64,000 nucleotides of DNA, taken from NCBI GenBank assembly GCA_048266425.1, contig JBLWZN010000001.1, positions 124,001-188,000 of the forward strand, read 5' to 3'. Source of the DNA: Cerina sp048266425 (GTDB taxonomy: Bacteria; Bacteroidota; Bacteroidia; Flavobacteriales; Flavobacteriaceae). Below, piece after piece: positions 1 to 9,366 of this stretch (positions are counted from its first letter, which is position 1; every line of letters begins with the position of its first letter). The translations under genes were made by a program, and so were the position numbers. The notes beneath the pieces are model-generated. The model saw only the letters and a program-made list of their open reading frames with translations, had not been told where the DNA came from and ran no database searches.

Positions 1-160
1 TATTTTCAATAATTCCCATATTTCTATTTTTTGATTCACTTAAGTATAAGGCGATACTTGCTCGATTCAAAGAAATAAGAGGTAAGATTTTGTTAACGGG
101 TTAACAGTTTCTTAAGGAGGGCAATATTGGCTTATTGTAAGTTCCTGTTGCTCCAACAAA

Positions 161-1735
161 TCAATGTACTTTGGAAACATCCACCTTGCCAGCCCCTTTT
201 TTGATCAATAGTACAAAGGGTACGCATACCAAAAATATGACTCCCATAAATAGGAATACATCCATATAGGAAAGAATGGTGGCCTGTTTCATAATGGAGA
301 CCTCTAAAACCTGATGGGCCTTGTCCAAGGCATTATTGATACTAAAGCCTTTGGAGATAAACATTTGTTGTAATCCGTGAATTCTATCCCGCACCAAGGA
401 ACTTGTATCCGTAATATTGGGTATCAGATCCACTCGGTGCTGTTGGGTCCAACGGGCGATCATTGTGGTGATAATGGCTATGCCGAAGGATCCCCCCAAT
501 TGGCGCATCATTCCAGTAAAGGCGGCCCCGTCCCCAATATCCTTGCCTTTAAGCGTTGATAGGGATAGGGTGGTAATGGGCACAAAAAGTAGACCTAGCC
601 CCATGCCTCTTGCAACTAGGGGCCAGAACATATGTTCCCCTCCCGTATCTGGTGTGATTAGTATGTGCATCCAATAACTATAAACAAAGAAGATGATAAA
701 ACCAGAGGCGACCAAGTATTTTTGGGAGACTCCTTTTTCTATCAATTTACCGATGACGGGCATCATCAGTCCTGTTGTTATGGAGCTTGGAATAAGCAAA
801 AGTCCGGCATCTGTGGCCGTCCACCCCAAAATGGATTGGGTATAGATGGGGATAATAAAAGTAGATCCATATACCCCGAAACCTAAAATAAAGGTCATGA
901 TGGTGCCTACCCGTAAATTTCCGTCCTTTAGTACCCTTAAGTTTACAATGGGGTATTCATAGGTCATTTCCCTCCATAGAAAAAGTAAAAATCCAAAAGC
1001 GGATAGGATGCTCAACGACATGATGGTCGTATTGGCAAACCAATCGTCCTGTTGTCCGTGCTCCAAAACATATTGTAGAGATCCAATAAAGGTTGCCAAT
1101 AACGCAATTCCCCACCAATCCACCTGATTCGCCTTAAGTTTAGCGCCATACTTTGGGCTACGGACGAACAATACGGTAAGTGAGGCCGCAATAATTCCCA
1201 AAGGGATATTGATGTAGAATATGTAGGGCCATGAAAAATGGTCCACCAAATAACCTCCCAATGGCGGACCCAATGTAGGTCCAACGATTACCCCCATTCC
1301 GTAAATGGCTTGGGCCATTCCTCTTTTTGCAAGGGGATAACTTTCCGTAATGATGGTCTGTGCGGTAACCAATAGCGCTCCCCCGCCCAAACCTTGGATA
1401 AAACGGAAGGCAACAAGTTCCCACAAGTTGGTAGCATTTCCACAAAGGAAGGAGGCTGTTGTAAAAAGGATGATGGATGCTGCAAAATAGTTCCTGCGGC
1501 CAAATTGTTTGGAGAGCCAACTGGTCATCGGGATAACGATAACGTTGGCTATGGCATAGGCCGTGATTACCCATGCAACATCGGTAAGGGTAGCACCCAG
1601 GCTTCCCTTCATGTCGTTCAGGGCAACGTTAACAATAGTAGTGTCAACGATTTCCAAGAGGGCGCACATTACCGCGGTAATGGTGATAATGACCCTTCTA
1701 AAGCCGTATTCTACCAGATCGTTTTCGTCTTGCAT
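161..1735 (-). CDS. DHA2-family (EmrB/QacA-like) multidrug efflux MFS transporter
   Basis: Inner-membrane proton-driven drug exporter, about 524 residues, the usual length for the 14-helix DHA2 subfamily. The first helix carries the D-T-T-I-V-N-V-A-L motif (Asp31 onward), and the loop after helix 2 carries the W-L-S-K-Q-F-G-R-R motif A. A G-L-G-G-G-A-L-L stretch follows in the fourth to fifth helix region. It is the last gene of an operon tetR-tolC-hlyD-emrB, so it should pump substrate through the HlyD adaptor and TolC channel encoded just upstream. The 259-base gap from hlyD to this gene contains a palindromic repeat, so cotranscription is likely but not certain. The start is ATG. The substrate cannot be read from the sequence. 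Confidence 0.93.
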   Translation of the reverse strand: MQDENDLVEYGFRRVIITITAVMCALLEIVDTTIVNVALNDMKGSLGATLTDVAWVITAYAIANVIVIPMTSWLSKQFGRRNYFAASIILFTTASFLCGNATNLWELVAFRFIQGLGGGALLVTAQTIITESYPLAKRGMAQAIYGMGVIVGPTLGPPLGGYLVDHFSWPYIFYINIPLGIIAASLTVLFVRSPKYGAKLKANQVDWWGIALLATFIGSLQYVLEHGQQDDWFANTTIMSLSILSAFGFLLFLWREMTYEYPIVNLRVLKDGNLRVGTIMTFILGFGVYGSTFIIPIYTQSILGWTATDAGLLLIPSSITTGLMMPVIGKLIEKGVSQKYLVASGFIIFFVYSYWMHILITPDTGGEHMFWPLVARGMGLGLLFVPITTLSLSTLKGKDIGDGAAFTGMMRQLGGSFGIAIITTMIARWTQQHRVDLIPNITDTSSLVRDRIHGLQQMFISKGFSINNALDKAHQVLEVSIMKQATILSYMDVFLFMGVIFLVCVPFVLLIKKGAGKVDVSKVH

Positions 1736-1784
1736 GCGTTTTTGTTATTTGAGGCTGACCATAAACTTTAGTTTTTCAGGACCG

Positions 1785-1881
1785 GTCCCCCTCCTTTGGA
1801 GGGGTTAGGGGAGGTCACTTTTGGGAATCCCAACTCTTCTGCCGTGCCCGGCCCCTCCCTAGCCCTCCCCCAAGGGGAGGG
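1785..1881. repeat. G/C-rich paired palindromic intergenic repeat, copy 1
   Basis: Two arms, at about 1786-1814 and 1851-1881, are imperfect inverted copies of each other. Each arm is itself a small hairpin of the CCCCTCC...GGAGGGG type followed or preceded by a TTAGGG-like tail. Related elements lie near 51113-51243 and 63343-63452. It separates hlyD from the MFS gene inside one operon. It may form a strong cruciform or RNA hairpin that tunes readthrough; the function is unknown. Confidence 0.7.
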
Positions 1882-1994
1882 AACAAATATGGATATCCAA
1901 TTGTTGTCAATTTAGAATTGATTAGTGTCCCGTTATTGTACAATTCGAATCGAGAGGTCGATAAACTATTTACTAAGAACTAAGGACTGAATTC

Positions 1995-3077
1995 TTATTT
2001 TAAATGAACATCGACATCTACGTTCATGCCTGATTTTAACTTCTTCAATTTTATGGAATCGTTCGCTTTGGTAAAATCAATTTTAATAGGAAGCCTTTGC
2101 ACTGTTTTAACGAAGTTTCCTGTGGCATTATCTGGGGGGAGAAGCGAGAATCGAGCGCCCGTAGCCGGGGAAAATGCGGTAATCGTACCTTCAAGCTCAA
2201 GATTGGGAAATGCATCTACTTGGATACTTACTTTTTGCCCTAACTCCATTTTTTTCAATTGGGTCTCCTTAAAGTTGGCCACAATCCATTTGTTATGGCT
2301 GTCCACTAAATAAAATAGGGATTGCCCTGGGGAGACGTATTGTCCCGGTTGTAGATCAACATTGGATAATTGGCCATCTATAGGTGCTGTTACTACACAA
2401 TAATCCAGGCTCAATTGGGCTGCATCTACCAGGGCCTGTGCACTTTTTACATTGGCGTTGGCAACAGATACTTGCTTTTCAGAAATATTGGTCTGTGATT
2501 CTGCTGCATTTTTTTGGCTTGCCGTGGCCCTATGCTGACTTTGCAGGACCTCAACCTGTTTTTCGGCCTCTTGTTTGGTGGCCAGTGCTTGCTCATACTG
2601 TTGTTCGGTGATGGAGTGGTTGGCATAGAGGTTCTCGTAACGATTAAAATCACTGTTGGCGCGCCACAATTTGATTTTAGCGGTTTCTAGGTTTCCCTCG
2701 GCAGAATTTACTTGGGCGGTGGTTACCCCTACGTTGGCCCTATAGGAGCCTATACTGGCCTTTGCAACGATTACCTGACTTTCGGAGGCCGCCAAATTGG
2801 CTTTTGCCTGTTCCAATTTCACCACGTAATCCCGGTTGTCAATGGTAAAAAGAGTGTCCCCTTTCTTAACGAATTGATTGTCCGTAACATACACCTTGTT
2901 TATATATCCGCTAATACGTGGGATTATGGGATTCATATTGGACTGGATCTGGGCATCGTCCGTACTCTCGTGGGAGAGGGAATGGATGAATTTGAAGGTG
3001 CCCCAAACGAGCCCTATTCCGACAAATACGGCTATTGCGATTCCTACCTTTTTGTTGGTTTTTTTCTTTTTTTCCAT
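1995..3077 (-). CDS. HlyD/EmrA-family membrane fusion (periplasmic adaptor) protein
   Basis: Periplasmic adaptor that links the MFS pump to the TolC-like channel. A lysine-rich N terminus is followed by one membrane anchor (about residues 11-30). A biotinyl-lipoyl-like half follows (motif around V-K-K-G-D-T-L-F), then a long Ala/Gln-rich coiled-coil hairpin (about 85-200) and the second lipoyl half with D-G-Q-L-S-N-V-D-L-Q-P-G-Q-Y-V. The C-terminal beta-barrel region ends at G-M-N-V-D-V-D-V. The length of 360 residues is typical of EmrA. It starts 11 bases after the tolC stop. The start is ATG. Confidence 0.93.
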   Translation of the reverse strand: MEKKKKTNKKVGIAIAVFVGIGLVWGTFKFIHSLSHESTDDAQIQSNMNPIIPRISGYINKVYVTDNQFVKKGDTLFTIDNRDYVVKLEQAKANLAASESQVIVAKASIGSYRANVGVTTAQVNSAEGNLETAKIKLWRANSDFNRYENLYANHSITEQQYEQALATKQEAEKQVEVLQSQHRATASQKNAAESQTNISEKQVSVANANVKSAQALVDAAQLSLDYCVVTAPIDGQLSNVDLQPGQYVSPGQSLFYLVDSHNKWIVANFKETQLKKMELGQKVSIQVDAFPNLELEGTITAFSPATGARFSLLPPDNATGNFVKTVQRLPIKIDFTKANDSIKLKKLKSGMNVDVDVHLK

Positions 3078-3088
3078 TGTATCAATAA

Positions 3089-4420
3089 TTAATTTTCGGT
3101 GATGGTACTTGTTAGCTTCCCTTCGGCAGTAAGCAGTTCGTAATATTTTTGGGTAATGTCTGCCTTTGCGTAGGCCAGATTGATGTTGGCCTTCAATTGG
3201 TCAAAATCGGCTTCCAACAAATCGTTGGTGTCCTGAAGCCCATTGTCGTACTTGTCTTTTACAATACGATAGTTTTCCGAGGCCTGCTCTTGTGATCTTA
3301 TATAAACATTGTATTTCTTAAAGGCCAATTCGTATTCCTGCATGGCGTTCTCTACCTGTAGTTTAATTTGGTCTGCAACCAAATCATAGGTGTGTTGCAC
3401 CTCCAGGGCCTTGCTTTTGGCAACTTTAACATCGCTCTTGGTCTTAAAAATATCGGCAAAATTATAGGAGAGACCTACCCCGAAATTCAGAGCATTGGTC
3501 ACTGTAACGGCGTTATGAATATCCAGGGCAATGTACCCGGCCAGGAGAGATAGGGAAGGATAGTATTTGCTTTGGGCAATTTTAATTTGGTTTTTCGCTG
3601 CTTGTTCCTGATATCGAATAGCTTCAAGGTCGCTCCGGGAAATACTGTCCGATCCAATATTTCTTGGGGCAAGTCCAAATTCGGTCTCAACAGTAGTTAT
3701 TTCTGTGTTTTCTGGGAGTTTTAGGGTAATGGCTAATTGATAGTTCAAAATGCTGACGTTTTTACGGGCCTCCTCTAGGGCGACCTCAATATTGGAAGCT
3801 TGCAGGTTGGCCTTTAGCAGATCGTTCTTGGCCAAGAGTCCGTTTTGTTCCATGATGGTAAAATCCTTTACCCTTTGCTGGGCACTTATTAGGTTTTCCT
3901 CGATCAAGCTAACCGATTGTTTCGCCTTGTATAGGTCAATGTAGCCCTTGATGGTCTCTAAGGCAATTTGCTCCCTGTCGTTTATGGCGTTAAAGGTTGC
4001 CGCTTTATAGGCATTGTCGCTGGCCGCTACGGTATTCTTTAATTTAAATCCGGTAAATACCGGCATGTTTACGCTGGCCTGGCCCAAAAATAATTGGTTT
4101 ACGTTTGGTATTTGGGTTCCGGATTCCCCATTGTCCCCATTGCCACCCCCGTTGTCGCCCTTGGTTTGCAGGGTTACCTGCGCATGGGGCAAATATTGAT
4201 ATTGGCCGGAAATAACGGCATCTGGATACCTTAGATTTTTGGTAACCTTAAGTTCATTTTTTGCGGTTGCAACCTTATCGCTGGAGATTTTGGATTTATT
4301 GCTGTTCTCCATGGCCATTTGAACCGCTTGTTCGATCGTTAAAGAGGTCGACTCTTGGGCTTGGACAAAATAGGAACCTAGGAAGAGAAAAATGGTGATG
4401 ATTACATAATTAAACTTCAT
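3089..4420 (-). CDS. TolC-family outer-membrane efflux protein
   Basis: Outer-membrane channel of the tripartite pump. A clear signal peptide (about 1-22, ending V-Q-A-Q) is followed by two outer-membrane-efflux repeats with long helices rich in Ala, Gln, Lys and Glu. The first runs from S-L-T-I-E-Q-A-V-Q-M-A to about residue 220 and the second to residue 440, with a Gly/Asp/Asn-rich extracellular loop near residues 85-105. The length of 443 residues is normal for the family. Its ATG overlaps the end of tetR by 11 bases, which suggests translational coupling with the repressor. Confidence 0.93.
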   Translation of the reverse strand: MKFNYVIITIFLFLGSYFVQAQESTSLTIEQAVQMAMENSNKSKISSDKVATAKNELKVTKNLRYPDAVISGQYQYLPHAQVTLQTKGDNGGGNGDNGESGTQIPNVNQLFLGQASVNMPVFTGFKLKNTVAASDNAYKAATFNAINDREQIALETIKGYIDLYKAKQSVSLIEENLISAQQRVKDFTIMEQNGLLAKNDLLKANLQASNIEVALEEARKNVSILNYQLAITLKLPENTEITTVETEFGLAPRNIGSDSISRSDLEAIRYQEQAAKNQIKIAQSKYYPSLSLLAGYIALDIHNAVTVTNALNFGVGLSYNFADIFKTKSDVKVAKSKALEVQHTYDLVADQIKLQVENAMQEYELAFKKYNVYIRSQEQASENYRIVKDKYDNGLQDTNDLLEADFDQLKANINLAYAKADITQKYYELLTAEGKLTSTITEN

Positions 4421-5030
4421 GTGTTAAAAGTGCTTTTATGGTTCTTTGTAGGTGGGGAGTTAATATTTCCGTTACATAATTGTCCAAGTCGGACGGTGAG
4501 TTGAGGTCCTGCAAGGATTGAAAGAAGCGCTTGTTGTAGTAGAAATGAAAATAAGTACCGAGAACGGTGGGAATGATAAGTTCCGTACTAACATTTTTGG
4601 CAAAGACACCTGCTTCCTGGCCCCTGGTGACAAAATTTTGTATCAGTTTGTAGTTTTCTTTTTTTTGTTCGATATAACTGTCAAAATCAATATTCCTATT
4701 GTCGTTGGAATATTCAAAATGGATGATCTTATAGGTCCGACGGTTTCTGTGAATTTTTTTGACCACCAATTCCACAATGTCATCTACAGTTTTAAGAAAG
4801 CCCTGACCCTTGGAAACCAAATGTTCCAGTTCCATGTTGAAATCTCCGGTTCTATATAGCAATAGTGCTTCCAGCAGTTTTTCTTTTGAACCAAAATAGT
4901 AGGAGATCATGGCGATATTGATATCAGCCTTTTTAGAAATTTGCCGGATGGAAGTGCCGTCAAAACCGTTCTCCGCAAACAACTTTTCCGCTATCTCTAA
5001 AATCTTGATCTGTTTTTCGTTCCATTCCAT
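4410..5030 (-). CDS. TetR/AcrR-family transcriptional regulator of the efflux operon
   Basis: About 206 residues. The N-terminal helix-turn-helix (residues 25-47) includes T-S-I-R-Q-I-S-K-K-A-D and the S-Y-Y-F-G-S-K-E-K-L-L recognition-helix block typical of TetR proteins. The C-terminal ligand-binding half is variable. I place the start at the ATG ending at 5030: a GGAG lies about six bases upstream, and the alternative start nine codons earlier adds unrelated residues. As first gene of the operon it probably represses itself and the pump. Two AAAC-N4-GTTT palindromes lie just upstream (5062-5093). The inducer is unknown. Confidence 0.92.
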   Translation of the reverse strand: MEWNEKQIKILEIAEKLFAENGFDGTSIRQISKKADINIAMISYYFGSKEKLLEALLLYRTGDFNMELEHLVSKGQGFLKTVDDIVELVVKKIHRNRRTYKIIHFEYSNDNRNIDFDSYIEQKKENYKLIQNFVTRGQEAGVFAKNVSTELIIPTVLGTYFHFYYNKRFFQSLQDLNSPSDLDNYVTEILTPHLQRTIKALLTHEV

Positions 5031-5054
5031 ATGCGCTCCATTAATTATCGGGCG

Positions 5055-5062
5055 CAAATTTA
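5055..5062 (-). promoter_or_regulatory. Candidate flavobacterial -7 promoter element of the tetR operon
   Basis: On the minus strand this reads TAAATTTG, a match to the Bacteroidota -7 consensus TANNTTTG. It lies 25 bases upstream of the tetR ATG and touches the first operator-like palindrome. No good TTG was found at the expected -33 spacing, so the promoter call is tentative. Confidence 0.4.
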
Positions 5063-5093
5063 AACAATTGTTTTAATTAAACGTTTGTTTAAT
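5062..5093. promoter_or_regulatory. Two tandem operator-like inverted repeats upstream of tetR
   Basis: AAACAATTGTTT (5062-5073) is a perfect 12-base palindrome. ATTAAAC-gttt-GTTTAAT (5076-5093) is a perfect 7+7 inverted repeat. Both share the core AAAC-N4-GTTT, with starts 17 bases apart. The position directly before tetR and next to the -7-like box fits TetR autorepression. Binding by this TetR is inferred. Confidence 0.65.
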
Positions 5094-5781
5094 AAAAAAT
5101 TGGATAGATTTTAACATGGGTTGTTTGGCACCTAGAATGTTCCGGGGAATTGAAAAAAGTATTCCAAGTAAGCAAGGCCAATTAAACTAAACGTATCGAA
5201 ACCCTGCCGTAAGCGTTTTAAAAAATGATTTTCAAGGGGTCGGCCGCCAAAAGTCGGGCTATTTAATGAGGTCTGTGGTTTGTATTACCAAACGACAAAA
5301 CAAGGAAAAGTGAATGCGATTGGGACTAATTGGCCTTCCTTCATGAAAAATGCTACGAGAAGGAATGGAAGAAAAACTCGAATTTTGTTTGAAGGGAATG
5401 ACTTAAAAATTGTCCGGAAGGGCCTTCCATCCGGGGCATTGCATTTCGATGAGGATTTGCGACTCGGAGCCGAAGACAGTAACAAGTTACGATGCCCCAT
5501 CGTTCTCGTTTAAATCCACTATTGTTTTAATCCTTGTTCTATGGTATTGTTGAACTTTATATATGGTAATGCCATATCGATAGTTCTCCCCAAAATCAAA
5601 AAAAAATTATAGTCCTTGACCTCCGGACGTAGATCGTTCGGCCCTTAAATTGTCAGCTACCTTGGGGTTATAAAACTTTGGCTAAGGTGTCCCATTTTAC
5701 AGATAGCTGGGGATTGTCTAGAAAATCCGAGCTATTTTAGCTAAAGCTCCTATCCTTGTTATTAATGAATTCCGTTCCATG
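5094..5781. other. Intergenic region without a recognised gene
   Basis: About 690 bases between tetR and the metallohydrolase gene. Open frames of about 70-77 codons exist on both strands near 5280-5513. Neither has recognisable motifs, a typical leader or protein-like composition, so I do not call them. No tRNA or clear terminator was found. Confidence 0.5.
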
Positions 5782-7374
5782 TTATTTTTTCTTAAGGGAT
5801 AAAATAATCTTCCTAGTGTTATCTATTCTTTCTTGCAAACCATCCCTGTACCACCAAGCACGTTTTTCAACACTTTTATTAGGTGCGTCCAATTCTTTTT
5901 CCAGTTCGTCCAGATACCTTTCGTTTAAGGACAGATAACTGTTAAGTGTTTCTGGATTATGAAAACCATCATTGTTTATGGTAATATAAATTGGGGTAGT
6001 ATGTGCCACTTGGTTTGGTCCCGCATAACATCTGGCTGCGATCCAAACGCCTTTATTTACCTCAAGGTCAAGATGTAACTCCAAATTTTCAACGGTTTGA
6101 TCTTGCCCATTGGGCACTATCTGTTTAAGGACTTTACCGTGCGCGATGATCTCTAATCTGGTCAACGGTATTTGGCTTGTATTGCCCATGGCCTTTGCGT
6201 AGATGGATATTTTTCCAGGCTTGGTCAAATTTATTTCATCGCCTGGGAGTTTGCCATCTATGCTAAAATTAATCATTGGGCCAGAGGAGACAAAGGTGTG
6301 GCCTTTTTTAAGATTATTTTTCCATGCCTGGTATTCAAACGGTCCATCCACATGGGTGTAAAACCTGACATTCCCGATCCTGGAATTCCAATTCGGGGCA
6401 TTGGTGCCGAACAGGGGACCGTTCCCGCACCAGGGAAAGTCCGACCCGCCCGTTGCGGTCAGTTTAAAGCCCAGATCTAGATAGTGATAGTAGTTTTGTG
6501 TGAGTAACGGCCCTCCTTCAACGCAGAACTGGAGCAATTCGAGGAAATCTACTTTTCCGTCAAGAACGTCCATTGTCATCCCTGTTGAACCGTTAAAGGA
6601 CATACCTTGATGTGCGTATCCCATAATTCCATTTAATTCGTGTATTTTGTCAAAAACCTTGTCGTAATAATAATACTCCTTGCTATATCTCACAAAGTCA
6701 TCGGCCACCAAGGCGATCGTATGGCCAATTTCATGGGTCCTGGGCTCCTCTTGTCCGGTTGAGAGCATACCGGCGTCTGTTTTATAGACCCCTTCATCGC
6801 CAAATGCATATTGGGAAAAATAGGTCGACCAGAAATCACCCATCTGAAGGAAAAACCCAATATTCAAACCTTCGGCTTCGACCCATTTCAATATCAAAGG
6901 ATTTTCACGGGGAGATCTGCGGATATGAATATGGTCATCGGCCGAATACCATCCAAGATCGGACATCTTGACCCATCTTTTCATTTCAATTTTTAGCCCA
7001 AGTACTTCGCCCTCTTTTACCTCAATTTTTTTTGTTTGATCAATATATTCAATTCCTTTGGAAAGCGAAATATCATATTTTCCAGGTTTCAGGTCAAGCT
7101 TAAAATGGTGGTCTATATAGAAGGAACTATCAGGTTGGTAGCCGTATCGTTCTGGTTCGTCATTTCTTCCGTACATTATGGAAATTGCTTCCTGGGGAAG
7201 ACCGGGTACATATCCTTCGGAATCCGTGATTTTTACCCTTACTGCAATCGGTTTCTTTGTGATATAGTCTACTACGGTTACTTCGATGGAAGATTTATTG
7301 TCCGGGAGCGTGAATGTGCCAATATGGATAAAGGCCATAAAAATTGGGAAAAGAATAAATTTAAGTAGATCCAT
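5782..7374 (-). CDS. CehA/McbA-like PHP-fold metallohydrolase, exported
   Basis: 530 residues with an N-terminal hydrophobic signal (about 1-20). A transthyretin-like beta domain (about 28-130: D-Y-I-T-K-K-P-I-A-V-R-V-K and K-P-G-K-Y-D-I-S-L-S-K-G) precedes a PHP-type hydrolase domain that begins W-Y-S-A-D-D-H-I-H, with metal-ligand His148 and His150. Later it has an A-H-Q-G-M-S-F block and G-G-S-D-F-P near the end of the catalytic part. CehA/McbA proteins hydrolyse esters and carbamates, and many homologues sit in polysaccharide loci, so the natural substrate here is unknown. It is the last gene of the glycan locus, 117 bases after GH110, with a vestigial GH110 fragment in the gap. Confidence 0.75.
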   Translation of the reverse strand: MDLLKFILFPIFMAFIHIGTFTLPDNKSSIEVTVVDYITKKPIAVRVKITDSEGYVPGLPQEAISIMYGRNDEPERYGYQPDSSFYIDHHFKLDLKPGKYDISLSKGIEYIDQTKKIEVKEGEVLGLKIEMKRWVKMSDLGWYSADDHIHIRRSPRENPLILKWVEAEGLNIGFFLQMGDFWSTYFSQYAFGDEGVYKTDAGMLSTGQEEPRTHEIGHTIALVADDFVRYSKEYYYYDKVFDKIHELNGIMGYAHQGMSFNGSTGMTMDVLDGKVDFLELLQFCVEGGPLLTQNYYHYLDLGFKLTATGGSDFPWCGNGPLFGTNAPNWNSRIGNVRFYTHVDGPFEYQAWKNNLKKGHTFVSSGPMINFSIDGKLPGDEINLTKPGKISIYAKAMGNTSQIPLTRLEIIAHGKVLKQIVPNGQDQTVENLELHLDLEVNKGVWIAARCYAGPNQVAHTTPIYITINNDGFHNPETLNSYLSLNERYLDELEKELDAPNKSVEKRAWWYRDGLQERIDNTRKIILSLKKK

Positions 7375-7419
7375 TTCTTAGAAATTCATAATTGAGTTCG
7401 TTTTCTTATGTATATACCT

Positions 7420-7495
7420 CTAATTTTCCATACAGATGGTCCAAAGTATCAGCATGGAAAAGTGATCGATTGGTCGTGCACCCCCTCTTTTTCAT
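7420..7495 (-). pseudogene. Vestigial duplicate of the GH110 gene 5' end
   Basis: These about 76 bases closely match the first about 75 bases of the GH110 gene (9274-9348), with scattered substitutions. It starts ATGAAAAAG where GH110 starts TTGAAAAAA, and its ATG overlaps the GH110 stop (ATGA). One extra base near the beginning shifts the frame, so the hydrophobic signal is lost and a stop follows after about 30 codons. It looks like the remnant of a second tandem GH110-type gene or of a slipped duplication. Confidence 0.75.
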
Positions 7496-9348
7496 CCCCT
7501 TTTCAACTCTAATTCCGTTTCCGGACCGATCTTTACTCCATTTTTGTCCATTTCCTTAATTTCGATGACCCTTTTGGAAAATTGGTCTTTGAACTTGTTG
7601 TTTTCAATTTGCACATCCTTGCAATGTTCCAAAAAGAACATGGGCTTTTCACTATAAGGAAAATCATCGGTCAAACTCCCCTCTATTGTGTTTTTGACAA
7701 AGCTGATGTTTCGGGTGGATCGGGCAAGGAGCAGGGGAGGGGCAAAAAGGTTGAAGGTATTGTCCACAATACGAATGTTAGAGTGCACATACCTATTTTT
7801 TATAAAGTTATGGGTCTCGGGCATGATGGCGATGGGATAAGAATCCGGATTGGAGTTATACCCGCATTGGATAAATTGGTTGTTGCGGATGGTTAGGTCG
7901 GTTACGGGGCCGGACTCGTACCAATAATTGCAATCGTCCGCAATCAAGATAGCGTGCATCCCGGTCCTGAAGAACACGTTGTCCTCCACCAACACCTTTC
8001 GACGGGTGGTCAAAAGAACGGCCCTTGTGTTGGTATGTTCAAAACGGTTGTTCCTAATGACAACTTCCGGATTTTTGGTCAGGTTTTCTATGCAGTCCTT
8101 CTCCGTTAGCCCTTTTGGTACGGTCCGGTCCAACTCTAATTGCAATTCCCTTTTGGAAATTTTTTCAACGCTTGTGACTATGGCGTTTCCATAGGTCAGC
8201 AATGTTTTATTGTTCACAAAGGCTATGGAATCCCCCTTTTCAAAAGCGTCCAGGTTCCAAGTCTGGTCATGCATAAATCGTACTTTTATCCTATTGCCTT
8301 TGTTCTCCACGATCCTTAGATGGGTGCCGTGAACGTTGATGTCATCGTCATGGGATCCCGAGAACAGACTGTTTTCTACGGTTATCTTGCCATAGCATCC
8401 GGAGAAGTGCAGAAAATCGGCAAAGGCCGCAATGGCACGCCCCGATTCCCTTCTTGGTTTCCCCTTAAAATTATTGATATGGATATTTTCGGAAAACTGG
8501 CTCACAACCCCCATCCCGTGCATATAATGCATGTTGATATCCTCTAGGACTATGTCCTGTGAATAATTGTTGAGTATGCCCAAACAATCCCTGTACACAT
8601 CCCTAAAGGTCAATATATCTCCGAATTGGAATTTTGTATTGGAAAAATTTCCGTGGAATATTAATGTGTTGTGGTCCAGTTCATCAACGTTTCCCGAATC
8701 AAATGGCTCATATTTTCCGTAGTACATGGTCTCCAGGGAAGGTCTGTAAATAATCATATGGATTCTATCGGGTTTGGAACTCCAACCTTCCCCATACCAA
8801 GTAATCTTCCTGTCCTGGATCCAATAACGGGAGTCTGGGCTTACACGAACGGTAACCGTGGTATCGGTCATTTCCAACACTTCCATTTCGGACATGGTAG
8901 GGCGCTCGTAATCGAACCGAAGCCCTTGTACCTTTACGTTGCTACAATGGTCCAAGACAAGGTGAACCATCTTGCCATGGGCCATTATTAGGGTACCGTT
9001 GCCCTCCAGGGTGATGTTGCGCATCCCTTCCAATAACATGCCTACGGTCTTTACCTTGCTAAGGGAATCGGGCTCCGTGGTATTTGAAACATAATATTCC
9101 TTGGTACGTGCTCCTTCCGGCCAAAGGTCGATTCGACCCCCTGGAAAACGGATGACCGCACTATCCGCGGAGGCGGCGTCAATTAATGCCCTGACGATGG
9201 CAGGTGAGGCGTTCTCAAAGGAATTTGGTCTTACACCGTAATCCCTTAGGTCGATAATCTTTTGTCCGTACGACCAATTTCCCATACAGATAGTCCAAAG
9301 TATCAGTATGGAAAAGTGAATGATTGGTCGTGTGCCCCCTTTTTTCAA
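7492..9348 (-). CDS. GH110 alpha-1,3-galactosidase-like right-handed beta-helix enzyme
   Basis: Predicted exo-acting, inverting enzyme that removes terminal alpha-1,3-linked galactose. Family members cleave blood-group B-type or linear alpha-galactosides, and marine ones act on algal-type galactobiose. The protein (618 residues, usual length) has a signal peptide (to about residue 28), an I-I-D-L-R-D-Y-G-V pectate-lyase-like opening and many N-I-T-L/N-V-K-V-type helix rungs. Asp311, Asp334 and Asp335 (A-F-A-D-F-L-H-F and S-G-S-H-D-D-D-I-N-V-H-G) have the 23-residue spacing of the catalytic aspartates I recall for characterised GH110. I use the TTG start because the next in-frame ATG (codon 22) lies after the signal sequence. 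It begins 18 bases after the PhyH gene. Confidence 0.85.
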   Translation of the reverse strand: MKKGGTRPIIHFSILILWTICMGNWSYGQKIIDLRDYGVRPNSFENASPAIVRALIDAASADSAVIRFPGGRIDLWPEGARTKEYYVSNTTEPDSLSKVKTVGMLLEGMRNITLEGNGTLIMAHGKMVHLVLDHCSNVKVQGLRFDYERPTMSEMEVLEMTDTTVTVRVSPDSRYWIQDRKITWYGEGWSSKPDRIHMIIYRPSLETMYYGKYEPFDSGNVDELDHNTLIFHGNFSNTKFQFGDILTFRDVYRDCLGILNNYSQDIVLEDINMHYMHGMGVVSQFSENIHINNFKGKPRRESGRAIAAFADFLHFSGCYGKITVENSLFSGSHDDDINVHGTHLRIVENKGNRIKVRFMHDQTWNLDAFEKGDSIAFVNNKTLLTYGNAIVTSVEKISKRELQLELDRTVPKGLTEKDCIENLTKNPEVVIRNNRFEHTNTRAVLLTTRRKVLVEDNVFFRTGMHAILIADDCNYWYESGPVTDLTIRNNQFIQCGYNSNPDSYPIAIMPETHNFIKNRYVHSNIRIVDNTFNLFAPPLLLARSTRNISFVKNTIEGSLTDDFPYSEKPMFFLEHCKDVQIENNKFKDQFSKRVIEIKEMDKNGVKIGPETELELKRG

Positions 9349-9366
9349 TAAAATTGGATTAAACTA

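Noticed and set aside
5280..5513. A 77-codon open frame and an overlapping 71-codon frame on the other strand in the tetR-metallohydrolase gap.
   Set aside because: No motif, signal or leader, and two overlapping frames of similar length in the same DNA suggest chance.
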